A stretch of DNA of 64,000 bases from Rikenellaceae bacterium (GCA_015060015.1 SUZG01000007.1:40249-104248); one strand, 5' to 3'. Positions 1 to 7,974 are shown, numbered from the stretch's first letter. Program-made: numbers and translations. The notes: generated from the letters alone by a model not told the origin.

Positions 1-370
1 TGTAGAGGTACTCCGTAGCCACCCACGCAGCCACGAGCAGGGTATATGACAAGGCCTTTGATGCTCGTTTTGAGATGTAGTGATAGAGCATAAAGGCCAC
101 AAGATTCCAGAATGTAGAGAATATTGTTGCGGTGATAGGGCCCGCAGGAGTAGCTATCCACACCCACCATATAGTGGCGGCATTCCACAGCACGAAGGTA
201 AGCGTTGCCCACATAGCCATACGCCAGAAATCGCGTGCCGAAGAGGAATAACCGGCACTCAAAAAGAGCAGGGGAACGAGTGCCACCAGAAGTGTCAGGC
301 CGCTGATACCAAGCCATCCCGCAGAGAGCAGAACAACCGACAGAAGGATATATAAAATCTTTCTCGACAT
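1..370 (-). CDS. lnt: Apolipoprotein N-acyltransferase, N-terminal part (cut by window edge)
   Basis: Reading leftwards from an ATG at 370, the frame stays open to the window edge and encodes about 123 residues. It starts MSRKILYILL and continues with closely packed hydrophobic helices, then a segment reading WWVWIATPAG, which fits the N-terminal membrane domain of Lnt (family knowledge). Lnt adds the third acyl chain to the N-terminal cysteine of lipoproteins in the inner membrane. The catalytic nitrilase-like domain would lie outside the window, so the assignment rests on the membrane part only. The window is rich in lipoprotein genes, which fits but does not prove the call. Confidence 0.68.
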   Translation of the reverse strand, partial: MSRKILYILLSVVLLSAGWLGISGLTLLVALVPLLFLSAGYSSSARDFWRMAMWATLTFVLWNAATIWWVWIATPAGPITATIFSTFWNLVAFMLYHYISKRASKALSYTLLVAAWVATEYLY

Positions 371-462
371 AACCAGCGATTATACTTATGCAAAGATAAT
401 AATTGCCGACAAATAAACAATGTTTATTCGCAACAAACACAAAATAAAAACGGATTTATCCA

Positions 463-580
463 TTTTAGGCTTGTTGCTAAAAAAAGATTCTCACGCATTT
501 GTTTTTCGTCACTCTGAGGGAGGCTGGCCGACCGTGAGAGTCTAAAAACAAATGCTCAGAATGACGTTACAAGCCTAAAA
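463..580. repeat. MITE-like element with perfect 12-bp terminal inverted repeats
   Basis: TTTTAGGCTTGT at 463-474 and its exact reverse complement at 569-580 bound a 118-bp stretch in the gap between lnt and the FKBP gene. Further inverted matches lie inside: GATTCTCACG near 487 against CGTGAGAGTC near 531, and GCATTTGTTTTT near 495 against an A-rich match near 544. There is no open frame of interest. It could be a small non-autonomous mobile element or a structured intergenic repeat. Nothing else is visible in 371-650. Confidence 0.5.
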
Positions 581-650
581 GATATAATTCCGAATAAAAA
601 TGTCCGACACCTGACGGCATCGGACACTTCTATAAATCATTTTGCGAGAA

Positions 651-1676
651 TTACTCCTCAACGATCTCAACAACCTGCTCGGCCTGCTCCTCAACAGCGG
701 GCTCCTCAACAGGCTCCTCAACAACGATGTCGTGCAACTCAACCTTGAACTCCAAAGCCTCGTTAGGACCAATGCTGCCACCGCCACGAGGGCCATAAGC
801 CAACTCCGCGGGAATCCACAAGGTGATCTGGCCACCCTTGCCTACCAGCTGCATACCCTCGGTCCAACCCTTGATAACACGGTTCAAGGGGAACTCGATA
901 GGCTCGCCACGCTTGTATGAAGAGTCAAACACGAAGCCATCCCAGAGCTTACCCTCGTAATCAACCTTAACTACATCCTCTGCCTTGGGCTTTGCATTCT
1001 CGTCACCGGCACGGTCGATGCGGTACAAAAGGCCACTCTCGGTCTTCTGGACACCACTCTTCTTCTCTACCTCTGCCAACCACTCGGCTGCCTTCTCGGC
1101 ATTCTTTGCGGGCAGGATATCCATATAGTAGTGACGCATATACTGCTGTGTCTCCTGGAAACCCTCCTCGGCGTTCTCACCAATACCGGCATTGATACCC
1201 TCTGAAATCCAGTAGGTCTGCAAAGGCATACGAGATGTACGGACATTGTAACCGAAGTCATAACCATAAGCATAAGAGATTGACTTACGCTCTTCATCGT
1301 TCTCGAATACATCTACATCAGCAGGATTGAATACTGCGGTAGAGTCCTCGGCCTGTGCCAAAACCTGCAACTCGCGAAGACGATCCTGACGGTCGTGAAC
1401 GAAGAACTGCGACAGCTGCTCATATACCTCCTTATAAGTCTCATCCTCCTCAACATCCATAGGAACTACAAGACCTTTGAGGGCACCCTTCATAACCTCT
1501 GCCCAATCCAAACGTACGTCAGGCATATTCGATACAGTACCATAACCTACCGAATAACCCAAAGCGTAAGAGAGTGAGTCCATCTGTGACTTATCACCCT
1601 TTGTGATGTACTGTGAGCCCTGGCCACAGCACGAAGCCATCATCAAAACGACAGCAACATAGATTAACTTTTTCAT
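651..1676 (-). CDS. FKBP-type peptidyl-prolyl isomerase lipoprotein
   Basis: A 341-residue protein. The N-terminus MKKLIYVAVVLMMASCCGQG is a lipoprotein signal peptide with cysteine at the cleavage site. Residues about 35-200 match the helical dimerisation part of Mip/FkpA-type proteins (DSLSYALGYSVGYG). The FKBP domain covers about 215-318, with the typical VDYEGKL, FDSSY, VIKGWTEGMQLV and IPAELAYG blocks. The protein ends in a Glu/Val-rich acidic tail of about 25 residues, which is unusual. Its role is folding of exported proteins, probably as a periplasmic or surface-attached lipoprotein. A second FKBP lipoprotein lies just upstream on the same strand, so the two look like a duplicated pair. 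Confidence 0.9.
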   Translation of the reverse strand: MKKLIYVAVVLMMASCCGQGSQYITKGDKSQMDSLSYALGYSVGYGTVSNMPDVRLDWAEVMKGALKGLVVPMDVEEDETYKEVYEQLSQFFVHDRQDRLRELQVLAQAEDSTAVFNPADVDVFENDEERKSISYAYGYDFGYNVRTSRMPLQTYWISEGINAGIGENAEEGFQETQQYMRHYYMDILPAKNAEKAAEWLAEVEKKSGVQKTESGLLYRIDRAGDENAKPKAEDVVKVDYEGKLWDGFVFDSSYKRGEPIEFPLNRVIKGWTEGMQLVGKGGQITLWIPAELAYGPRGGGSIGPNEALEFKVELHDIVVEEPVEEPAVEEQAEQVVEIVEE

Positions 1677-1718
1677 CTTTTTTTATTTGTTTGTTAAACT
1701 TTAAGTTTTTCTTTTTCT

Positions 1719-1804
1719 CAACAGGTACCCCAAAACGGGTTTTCTTCTCCCCCAACAGGCTTTCCTCTTCTCCAAACAGCCCCTCAACAGGCTTTCCTCT
1801 TCTC
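1719..1804. repeat. Short tandem repeat between the two FKBP genes
   Basis: The 20-bp string starting CAACAGGCTTTCC occurs exactly at 1753-1772 and again at 1785-1804 (period 32). A degenerate third start (CAACAGG) is at 1719. It lies in the 150-bp spacer between two FKBP genes on the minus strand. Function unknown; it may simply be slippage-prone spacer DNA. Confidence 0.6.
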
Positions 1805-1826
1805 AAACCACGCCAAAGGCTCCGAC

Positions 1827-2531
1827 CTATCGTCTGCGGCGGCTCTTTACCTCCAAGAGATTTACGTCGTAGTGCAACATTTCGTTGGGTTTGATGCCTT
1901 TCTCCTTGTCGCCCTCCGAGCCGTAAGCCAACTCCGAAGGTATCCACAGCAGAACGTGACCTCCCTGACCGATAAGTTTGATACCCTCCTTCACGCCGGG
2001 CATAAAGTCACGCAATACGGTCCTTACGGTATCCTCGCGGTTGGCCACCACATCGACCTCCTCACCAGAGAGGCGTGTCACTCGGTAGGTGATAGCCACC
2101 GTATCGCGGTCAACCGTAGCAGCTTTATTCATATCGCCAAGTTCCAACACCTTGTATGTCAGACCACTCTTTGTGCGTTGCACCTTCTTGTCCGAAGCCT
2201 CCAAGTCGGCCAGAAACTGCTCCTCGTAGCCTCGCACGCGATCGTAAACATCGTAGGTTATATAGGCGAGGAAGTAGTTGCGGGCATCCTCAACCGACAT
2301 AAGCTCCTTGCCGGAGAGAACATCGTTTATGCCCTTGACAACAGCATCCGAACGCAGCGTGCTATCCATTTTCAGGATATTGTAACCGACATTCATTCCC
2401 ACGATATATGACACCGAGTCAATCGCATCTTCAAGGTGCGACTTATTGGGGTTCTTGCTACCTCCGCCACAAGCCATCAGCATCGCAGCAAAGACCACAC
2501 ATAACGCAGAAAAAATATATCTCAACTTCAT
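1827..2531 (-). CDS. FKBP-type peptidyl-prolyl isomerase lipoprotein (second copy)
   Basis: I start at the ATG at 2531 because it gives a clean lipoprotein signal (MKLRYIFSALCVVFAAMLMA followed by Cys). The open frame extends further upstream, but past the likely promoter box at 2619-2626. The product is about 234 residues. An N-terminal helical region (DAIDSVSYIVGMNVGYN) is followed by an FKBP domain with TYRVTRLSGEEV, DFMPGVKEGIKLIGQGG and IPSELAYGSEG. It ends in KSRRRR, a basic tail unlike the acidic tail of its neighbour. It probably assists folding of exported proteins. It precedes the other FKBP gene on the same strand with 150 bp between them. Confidence 0.88.
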   Translation of the reverse strand: MKLRYIFSALCVVFAAMLMACGGGSKNPNKSHLEDAIDSVSYIVGMNVGYNILKMDSTLRSDAVVKGINDVLSGKELMSVEDARNYFLAYITYDVYDRVRGYEEQFLADLEASDKKVQRTKSGLTYKVLELGDMNKAATVDRDTVAITYRVTRLSGEEVDVVANREDTVRTVLRDFMPGVKEGIKLIGQGGHVLLWIPSELAYGSEGDKEKGIKPNEMLHYDVNLLEVKSRRRR

Positions 2532-2618
2532 ATTTTGACTAAAAAATAACTTCGTTATACAACCTTTTTGCCTCCCGACAAGGTATCGAAAACAAGCAAT
2601 AGGCTCTAAACTAATGTG

Positions 2619-2626
2619 CAAAGATA
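2619..2626 (-). promoter_or_regulatory. -7 promoter box for the FKBP genes
   Basis: TATCTTTG on the minus strand, about 90 bases upstream of the ATG at 2531. It matches the Bacteroidota -7 element TAnnTTTG. No clear -33 TTTG is visible. Confidence 0.55.
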
Positions 2627-2646
2627 CAAAAAAATCATTTTTTCAC

Positions 2647-2654
2647 TATATTTG
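2647..2654 (+). promoter_or_regulatory. -7 promoter box for pdxB
   Basis: TATATTTG lies 26 bases before the pdxB ATG. It is back to back with the minus-strand box at 2619-2626, so the two genes share a compact divergent promoter region. Confidence 0.6.
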
Positions 2655-2680
2655 ATGCGGAAAATAGAGATAAAAAGATA

Positions 2681-3676
2681 ATGAAAGTCGTAATTGACAA
2701 CGCAATACCCTATATTGCCGACCTTTTAGAGCCTTTTGCCGAAGTGGTTTACCGCACAGGGCAGGAATTTTCACGCGAGGATGTCGCCGATGCCGATGCA
2801 CTCATAATTCGCACTCGCACACGCTGCGACGAGGCTCTGCTCGATGGCTCAAAGGTGAGGATGATTGCCACAGCCACCATAGGTTTCGACCATATCGACC
2901 TCGACTACTGCCGCCGGCACGACATCAAGGTCGTAACGGCCGCAGGGTGCAATGCCGCAGGCGTGCTGCAATGGGTGGCGGCAGCACTGGCTATGCTCTC
3001 GGCCGACGAGGGCTGGCAACCGAGGGATAAGACATTAGGCATTGTGGGCGTGGGAAATGTCGGCTCACTTGTCGAGGAGTATGCCCGCAGGTGGGGCTTT
3101 CGTGTTCTGCGTTGCGACCCGCCACGCCAGCAGCGTGAGGGCGGCGATTTTCTATCGTTGGAGGAGGTTGCCGAGCAGTCGGATATCATCACTTTCCACA
3201 CGCCCCTCGACCCGACGACTTTTCATCTGATTGATGAGCATTTAATCTCGCTTATGCGACCCGATGCGACCATCATAAACGCCTCACGCGGCGAGGTGGC
3301 CTCGACCGAGGCACTGCTCCACGCTCCGCAGCGACTCTGCATAGATGTCTGGGAGAGAGAGCCTGCAATCAGTCGCGAATTGCTCGCCAAAGCATTCGTT
3401 GCCACACCACACATAGCCGGCTACTCGGCACAGGGCAAGGCAAACGCTACGGCGATGGTTGTGGAGGCTCTGGCCAAGCACTTCGGCCTGCCATTGGAGG
3501 GTTGGTATCCTGCGGAGGTTACACCCGCCCGCCGCCAAGCAATAGGTTGGGACGAGATGTGCCAAACAATCGCCGACTACTGCGATTTAAGTGCCGAGAG
3601 TGCCTCGCTCCGCCTCTCACCCGAAGCATTTGAATCCCTTCGCAACAGCTACCTCTTCCGCGAGGAGTATTTTTAG
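2681..3676 (+). CDS. pdxB: 4-phosphoerythronate dehydrogenase
   Basis: Oxidises 4-phospho-D-erythronate with NAD, the second step of DXP-dependent pyridoxal 5'-phosphate synthesis in the cytoplasm. The 331 residues show the D-2-hydroxyacid dehydrogenase layout: an N-terminal half-domain, a Rossmann motif GVGNVG at residues 123-128, and the expected catalytic set Arg203 (NASRG), Glu227 (DVWEREP) and His244 (TPHIAGYS). PdxB is told apart from other family members by the HIAGYSAQGKANAT stretch and the remains of a C-terminal dimerisation domain. That domain is shorter than in E. coli, where the protein has about 378 residues. The gene is convergent with the lipoprotein gene at 3760, with a shared terminator between them. 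Confidence 0.9.
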   Translation: MKVVIDNAIPYIADLLEPFAEVVYRTGQEFSREDVADADALIIRTRTRCDEALLDGSKVRMIATATIGFDHIDLDYCRRHDIKVVTAAGCNAAGVLQWVAAALAMLSADEGWQPRDKTLGIVGVGNVGSLVEEYARRWGFRVLRCDPPRQQREGGDFLSLEEVAEQSDIITFHTPLDPTTFHLIDEHLISLMRPDATIINASRGEVASTEALLHAPQRLCIDVWEREPAISRELLAKAFVATPHIAGYSAQGKANATAMVVEALAKHFGLPLEGWYPAEVTPARRQAIGWDEMCQTIADYCDLSAESASLRLSPEAFESLRNSYLFREEYF

Positions 3677-3696
3677 TGTATTGTCGCTACATAAAA

Positions 3697-3735
3697 GAAT
3701 GGGCTGCTATCGTTTTTCGATGCAGCCCATTTCTA
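3697..3735. terminator. Bidirectional terminator between pdxB and the Fn3-like lipoprotein gene
   Basis: ATGGGCTGCTATCG, a T5 loop, then CGATGCAGCCCAT form a stem of about 13 bp with A/T-rich flanks on both sides. It sits between two convergent genes. Confidence 0.8.
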
Positions 3736-3759
3736 TTCAATCTCCTTACCCAGCAAATA

Positions 3760-4203
3760 TTACTCCGGCTCGGCAGGGGTTGTAAATTGTAGTGACAAGC
3801 GTGATGACTTGTCTTCATTAACCGACAAAAATTCGATACAATAGTAGGTCGCAGGAGTGAGATTCTCCACAGTATAAGTGCCTTCACAATTTACCTCAAC
3901 ACTCTCGCCTCGTTCTATTATCGCCTGCTCATCAACCGACTCATTAGCCTCTACTACAAGCAGATAGCACGCAGTTGCGTTGGAAGATCCATACGAAATA
4001 CTCAACGAATTATGAGTCAGCGTCGTAAGGGTAAATGAGTTTGTAGGCACAACAGCATCCGACTCATTGTCGGGGTCTTGCCCACCTTCGGGTTCTTCCG
4101 TCTGCCCGGGTTCTGAATTATCGTCGGAACACGCCGAAAAACACAACGACAAAGCCGCAAGCAACGAAAACAGTATCGCGATTTTTATAAAAACTCTCTT
4201 CAT
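3760..4203 (-). CDS. Small lipoprotein with a fibronectin type III-like domain
   Basis: The ATG at 4203 is preferred over the GTG one codon upstream. The product is 147 residues. The start MKRVFIKIAILFSLLAALSL is a signal peptide, with a Cys soon after in the SACSDD context, so it is an SPII lipoprotein. The acidic residues directly after the Cys resemble the surface-export signals of Bacteroidota. After a Glu/Pro/Asp-rich linker (about 25-50), the rest looks like one Fn3-type beta-sandwich (NSFTLTTLTHNSLSISY through LTPATYYCIEFLSV). No catalytic motif is visible. It lies 23 bases after the sugar isomerase gene and may be the last gene of that operon; its function is unknown. Confidence 0.75.
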   Translation of the reverse strand: MKRVFIKIAILFSLLAALSLCFSACSDDNSEPGQTEEPEGGQDPDNESDAVVPTNSFTLTTLTHNSLSISYGSSNATACYLLVVEANESVDEQAIIERGESVEVNCEGTYTVENLTPATYYCIEFLSVNEDKSSRLSLQFTTPAEPE

Positions 4204-4226
4204 CACACTATTGCTACTTCGTCATT

Positions 4227-4883
4227 CTAATACTCGTTGCAGAGCAGATACTGTGCAGGCTCGTCCTCGTCGATGCTCGGGTAGCGACCCTGCTCCTCCA
4301 AGAAACGATTATCGTTGGCATCGTCATTCACGGTCGATACCTCGCCAATCATACTCGGGCCATTCTCCGACCAGAACTGGTGGTACATATAAGGCTCGAA
4401 GCTGATGCTCTGACCCGGATACAGACGCAACACCTCACCCGCAGGAACGACAGTTGTAACGCCATCGACCTGCACGCTGCAAGGCTCATCGGTAGGTTGC
4501 TCGTTTGCGTCAGCCTTCCACAACTTCACGCAGAAGACACCACCGCCACGATGGATAATATCCTCCATCTTACGCCAATGGAAGTGTGTCGGGGTAATCT
4601 GATTCTCGCGAACAAACATAATCTTCTCGCAATAGGTCTTCTTGTCGTATTTCACATTGCCGTTGCGGATAGTCACAAGCGTAAGGCCCACCTTATCGAA
4701 CTCGCCACTTGCAAAATCCGTCACGTCCCAGCCAAGACCGTTGCGGCGAATCTCGTCGCACTCCGCACCCTTTGTAGCCCACTCGGCAGGCGACCAATCA
4801 ACCCATACGGGCAAATGAAACTGATGCTCGGCAAAAAACTTTTTCGCATCGTTTATGTAACGATTAATCTCACTTCTTTTCAT
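4227..4883 (-). CDS. D-lyxose ketol-isomerase family protein (cupin isomerase)
   Basis: The 218 residues match the D-lyxose/D-mannose isomerase family (formerly DUF1498; YdaE of sigma-B regulon fame). Recognisable parts are MKRSEINRYINDAKKFFAEH, the LPVWVDWSP region, and a cupin metal site in TPTHFHWRKMEDI (HxH plus Glu) with a later His in PYMYHQFW. These enzymes interconvert D-lyxose and D-xylulose, and some also act on D-mannose and D-fructose. It follows a PfkB kinase and a class II aldolase on the same strand, with short gaps. That suggests the ketose formed here is phosphorylated and then cleaved. Which sugar is used cannot be read from the sequence. Confidence 0.85.
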   Translation of the reverse strand: MKRSEINRYINDAKKFFAEHQFHLPVWVDWSPAEWATKGAECDEIRRNGLGWDVTDFASGEFDKVGLTLVTIRNGNVKYDKKTYCEKIMFVRENQITPTHFHWRKMEDIIHRGGGVFCVKLWKADANEQPTDEPCSVQVDGVTTVVPAGEVLRLYPGQSISFEPYMYHQFWSENGPSMIGEVSTVNDDANDNRFLEEQGRYPSIDEDEPAQYLLCNEY

Positions 4884-4911
4884 AATATCGTAGTTTTAGT
4901 GTTTTCTAATA

Positions 4912-5910
4912 TTATTCGTGTTGGCTCAAAAACTTCTCAATCTCGGCAATGGTCGGAGCACCGTCAGTCGATGTGGCACTGAACAGATTAAAGCGTGCCG
5001 CAGCATTGGCCACACGCAGTGACTTCTCAATCGGCAACTCCTCGTGCAGAGCATACAACATAGCAGCACAGAAGGCATCGCCGGCACCCACCGACGAGAC
5101 AATATCCTTCGGCTCAACGCGGAACGAAGGCTCGTAGCACTCCTCGCCACTCTTTCTCAAGCCATAGCCGCCCTCGGGGAAGTGAATAGCCACAGCCTCG
5201 CCGACGCCCCTCTCCATAAGGAAGCGAGCCGCCGCCTTAACCTCGTCGAGCAGGATATTTCCATCGGCATCACACAGGTTGCGACCAAAGCAGGCTCCCG
5301 CCTCAACCTCATTTACGATGAAGTAGTCCATATAAGGCAAACAAGGCAGGATAACCTCGCGGAAACGGTTGCCCTCCTCCGACACAACATCGACCGAGGT
5401 CTTGTAACCACGCTTCTGCAAGCCGTCAAGAACTCGCGCAGCCACAACACCATACTCCTCGTCCTTAAAGTCCATTCTGTCGAGCAGAAGCAGATAGCCC
5501 AAGTGGAAAATCTTCGCCTCGGCGGTGATTTTCTCGACATGCTCGGGGCCGAACTCGGCATTTGCTCCGCGATGGTGGAAGAATGTACGCGTACCGTTGC
5601 TCATATCGGCCATAACATCGGTGTACGATGTAGCGGCATCCACGCGGCATATACCCTCGGCATTGATACCCAATTTCTCGCAAGTAGAAAAAATCTCGTC
5701 GCCCAGAGCATCACGCCCCACGCAGCCGCCGGCATACAATGGTATGCCTGTCTGCATACGAGCCAAGTCAGCCAATACATTGTGGGCACAGCCGCCAAAG
5801 CCCTGATCAATCTTCTCGATAGTGACAAGATTGCCCACCGCAGGATAGTGGCTGATAAACTTTATGGTATCCGACAACCAGTTGCCGGCAGAAATGATTC
5901 CTCTTCTCAT
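4912..5910 (-). CDS. PfkB-family carbohydrate kinase
   Basis: 332 residues of the ribokinase/PfkB fold. The N-terminus has the GGCAHNVLADLAR substrate-binding segment, which resembles the GGNAxN motif of the family. The C-terminal signature SSVGAGDAFCAAMLYAL carries the catalytic Asp and the anion-hole Gly-Ala-Gly. It transfers phosphate from ATP to a sugar hydroxyl. Upstream by 12 bases is a class II aldolase, and downstream by 28 bases a lyxose-type isomerase. Those neighbours suggest the substrate is a ketose such as D-xylulose or D-fructose, phosphorylated at C1 or C6. That is inference; PfkB proteins cannot be assigned a substrate by motif alone. Confidence 0.85.
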   Translation of the reverse strand: MRRGIISAGNWLSDTIKFISHYPAVGNLVTIEKIDQGFGGCAHNVLADLARMQTGIPLYAGGCVGRDALGDEIFSTCEKLGINAEGICRVDAATSYTDVMADMSNGTRTFFHHRGANAEFGPEHVEKITAEAKIFHLGYLLLLDRMDFKDEEYGVVAARVLDGLQKRGYKTSVDVVSEEGNRFREVILPCLPYMDYFIVNEVEAGACFGRNLCDADGNILLDEVKAAARFLMERGVGEAVAIHFPEGGYGLRKSGEECYEPSFRVEPKDIVSSVGAGDAFCAAMLYALHEELPIEKSLRVANAAARFNLFSATSTDGAPTIAEIEKFLSQHE

Positions 5911-5922
5911 ACGTCCTCGATT

Positions 5923-6762
5923 TTATGCTCGGTTATTACTCTCAAAGAGCAGGATATGCTCCTTCACGACCTCCTTCGAGGCCTCGCGGATAACGCCCTT
6001 CATAGTGATATAGTCGGGCTTCGCCGCCTCACGCAGATACTGCTGCACTCGCTCGGTGATGCCCACCTGAATAGCCGTAGCGACATTTATCTTGCAAATG
6101 CCGTTATGGATACAAGCCTTGAAATCCTCCACGCTTGTACCGCTACCGCCGTGCAACACCAACGGCATACGATTGCGTTCGTGAAGCTCTATCAAACGGT
6201 CGATATTGAGCTTCGGCGTAGCGACATAACGTCCGTGCTGGTTACCGATAGCCACAGCCAAAGCATCAACGCCTGTCTGCTCGATGAAGCGTGCCGACTC
6301 CTCGACATCGGTAAAGAGATCCACCTTGTCGTCATCAACACCCACATCGCCGACCTTGCCCAGCTCGGCCTCGACATCGACGCCCATAGCCTTCGCCATA
6401 CGCGTAACCTCGCGAGTGATGCGTACATTCTCCTCAAAGGGCAGCGACGCACCGTCAAACATCACCGAGCCAAAGCCCAAGCGAATAGCCTTGGCACAGG
6501 TCTCGAAGCTCTGTCCGTGGTCGAGATGCACCACAACAGGCACCGAAGCCTTGCGTGCCGCCTCCAAATAGATTGGAGCCATAAGATTCATCGGGGCACA
6601 GGGAAACTGCACCTCGGCAAGCTGGATGATAATAGGAGAACGCAGCTCCTCGGCAGCCGCAATGGCTCCCTCGACATTTTCCAGACTCAAACAGTTAAAC
6701 GCACCGACAGCATAACGACCCTTGTCGGCCGCCTGCAACATCTCTTTCAGTGATACTATCAT
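5923..6762 (-). CDS. Class II (zinc) ketose-bisphosphate aldolase family protein
   Basis: 279 residues with the class II aldolase pattern. There is an early GAFNCLSLENVEGAI segment, a zinc-binding HLDHGQS motif near residue 80, VEAELGKVG in mid-protein, and the phosphate-binding LHGGSGT near 210 followed by KINVATAIQ. It resembles the fructose/tagatose-bisphosphate aldolase group and would split a phosphorylated ketose into dihydroxyacetone phosphate and an aldehyde. It is the first gene of an operon with a sugar kinase and a lyxose-type isomerase. If the kinase makes a ketose 1-phosphate, the aldehyde would be glycolaldehyde or glyceraldehyde. A box reading TAATTTTG lies upstream on the same strand at 6806-6813. 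Confidence 0.88.
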   Translation of the reverse strand: MIVSLKEMLQAADKGRYAVGAFNCLSLENVEGAIAAAEELRSPIIIQLAEVQFPCAPMNLMAPIYLEAARKASVPVVVHLDHGQSFETCAKAIRLGFGSVMFDGASLPFEENVRITREVTRMAKAMGVDVEAELGKVGDVGVDDDKVDLFTDVEESARFIEQTGVDALAVAIGNQHGRYVATPKLNIDRLIELHERNRMPLVLHGGSGTSVEDFKACIHNGICKINVATAIQVGITERVQQYLREAAKPDYITMKGVIREASKEVVKEHILLFESNNRA

Positions 6763-6805
6763 AACTTATCGTTTTTTATATTTTGTTTCAAATCTCTGCG
6801 ACTAA

Positions 6806-6813
6806 CAAAATTA
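6806..6813 (-). promoter_or_regulatory. -7 promoter box for the aldolase-kinase-isomerase operon
   Basis: TAATTTTG on the minus strand, 43 bases upstream of the aldolase ATG, fits TAnnTTTG. No operator or CRE-like repeat stands out beside it. Confidence 0.5.
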
Positions 6814-6888
6814 TCGAAATATTTTTGGTTTTTCAACATCTTGTTACGGTTTTTGGCAATTGCGGGGAATAAAAAATCATTTTAGATA

Positions 6889-6919
6889 TTGTTTATATCA
6901 AAATAATTAGTTACTTTTG
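6889..6919 (+). promoter_or_regulatory. Promoter of the lipoprotein peptide deformylase
   Basis: TTG at 6889-6891 and TACTTTTG at 6912-6919 are separated by 20 bp, matching the spacing seen at several other promoters here. Transcription would begin near 6926. That excludes the upstream in-frame GTG/TTG-type starts and supports translation from the ATG at 6950. Confidence 0.75.
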
Positions 6920-6949
6920 TCTTTCGGGAAATATCCTAAATACTCATTT

Positions 6950-7570
6950 ATGAAACTGTTTTTGACAATAATGATGACTATCTCTTTAACTATGACCGGC
7001 TGCCAGGGCAGCTTCACAGCGGCCGAGAGAGCCATAATAGGTACGGGTAACGATATGATGCCTGTGATGAGTATTGAAAACAAGAAAGACTCTCTGCTCA
7101 TTCGCAAAAAGTCAAAACCTCTGACCAAGAAAGATGTTCTCTCGGAGGAGTTTGCGACACTCTGTCGCCGTATGCTCAAAACGGTGCGTAACCCCGAGAA
7201 CGAAGGCGTGGGCATAGCAGCTCCGCAGGTGGGTATCCTGCGACGTCTGGTCGCTGTGCAGCGTTTTGACAAGGAGGGCGAGCCTTTTGAGTTCTACATC
7301 AACCCCGAAATCGTGGAGTATGGCGAGCCGAAGGAGTACGGTAGCGAGGGATGCCTATCGGTCCCCAACCATCGTGGCGAGGTGCTGCGTTCGCAGTGTA
7401 TAACACTCCGTTATCGCGACTTGCAGTTCAAGCGTCAGACCGAAATCATAGAGGATTTTACGGCCGTTATCTTCCAGCACGAGATAGACCATCTCGACGG
7501 CATTCTATACATCGACCGCATAGGCGACAACCCTAACGGGGAGCTTGCAGAGGGAACGACAGGACAGTAG
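6950..7570 (+). CDS. def: Peptide deformylase with a lipoprotein signal peptide
   Basis: All three catalytic motifs are present: GVGIAAPQVG, EGCLSVP with the metal-ligand Cys, and HEIDHLDG with two His ligands and the catalytic Glu. The enzyme removes the formyl group from N-terminal formyl-Met. What is odd is the front. From the ATG at 6950 the protein begins MKLFLTIMMTISLTMTGCQG, a good SPII signal with lipobox Cys. An insert of about 45 residues follows before the deformylase fold. The promoter at 6889-6919 places the transcript start after any earlier start codon, so the signal is translated. The enzyme is therefore predicted to sit in the cell envelope, where it could act on formyl-peptides instead of nascent chains. 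Confidence 0.85.
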   Translation: MKLFLTIMMTISLTMTGCQGSFTAAERAIIGTGNDMMPVMSIENKKDSLLIRKKSKPLTKKDVLSEEFATLCRRMLKTVRNPENEGVGIAAPQVGILRRLVAVQRFDKEGEPFEFYINPEIVEYGEPKEYGSEGCLSVPNHRGEVLRSQCITLRYRDLQFKRQTEIIEDFTAVIFQHEIDHLDGILYIDRIGDNPNGELAEGTTGQ

Positions 7571-7964
7571 CATCCTGACTCTTTGCTGCCGGATAGGGTG
7601 CAAAAGGTGAGAGCTGTCCCGTAGAGAATGTTATGCCCCAGACCGTTACCGAACGGCGATAGACACTCCAATAGGGGACGGAATAATCGAAGGTAATATG
7701 TGGCAATTGCGGGGTGTGCGGAGTTAAATCCACACGCATCTCCTGTCGCGAGTGTGAGGGCATAAGCAGCAGGAAATCAAGCGAGTCGTCACCGACAGCG
7801 GAGGGCAGCACAGGCAGCGAATCAATCTCAAACCACAGGGTATCCCCCACCGTCCACCGCTTCGGCTCCTGTGAGGCGGCACGCAGGGAGTTGTAGTAGA
7901 ACAGATGTCCCACCAGAACCACCACACAGAGTATAACTATACTTAATAACAGACGATATCTCAC
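7533..7964 (-). CDS. Small membrane-anchored protein of unknown function
   Basis: 143 residues, starting with GTG at 7964, 10 bases after the recO stop, and ending inside the 3' end of the convergent def gene (38-base overlap). Residues about 4-25 form one hydrophobic anchor or uncleaved signal (LLLSIVILCVVVLVGHLFYY). The rest is probably an extracytoplasmic beta-rich domain with no recognised motif. I do not recognise the family. Its place as the last gene of an operon with recO and ispG suggests only co-expression. Confidence 0.6.
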   Translation of the reverse strand: MRYRLLLSIVILCVVVLVGHLFYYNSLRAASQEPKRWTVGDTLWFEIDSLPVLPSAVGDDSLDFLLLMPSHSRQEMRVDLTPHTPQLPHITFDYSVPYWSVYRRSVTVWGITFSTGQLSPFAPYPAAKSQDATVLSFPLQAPR

Positions 7965-7974
7965 CTCAATACAA

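Noticed and set aside
5044..6753. Long open frame (569 codons) on the plus strand opposite the aldolase and kinase genes
   Set aside because: It mirrors the codon use of the real minus-strand genes, has no recognisable domain and no promoter or signal; an antisense shadow.
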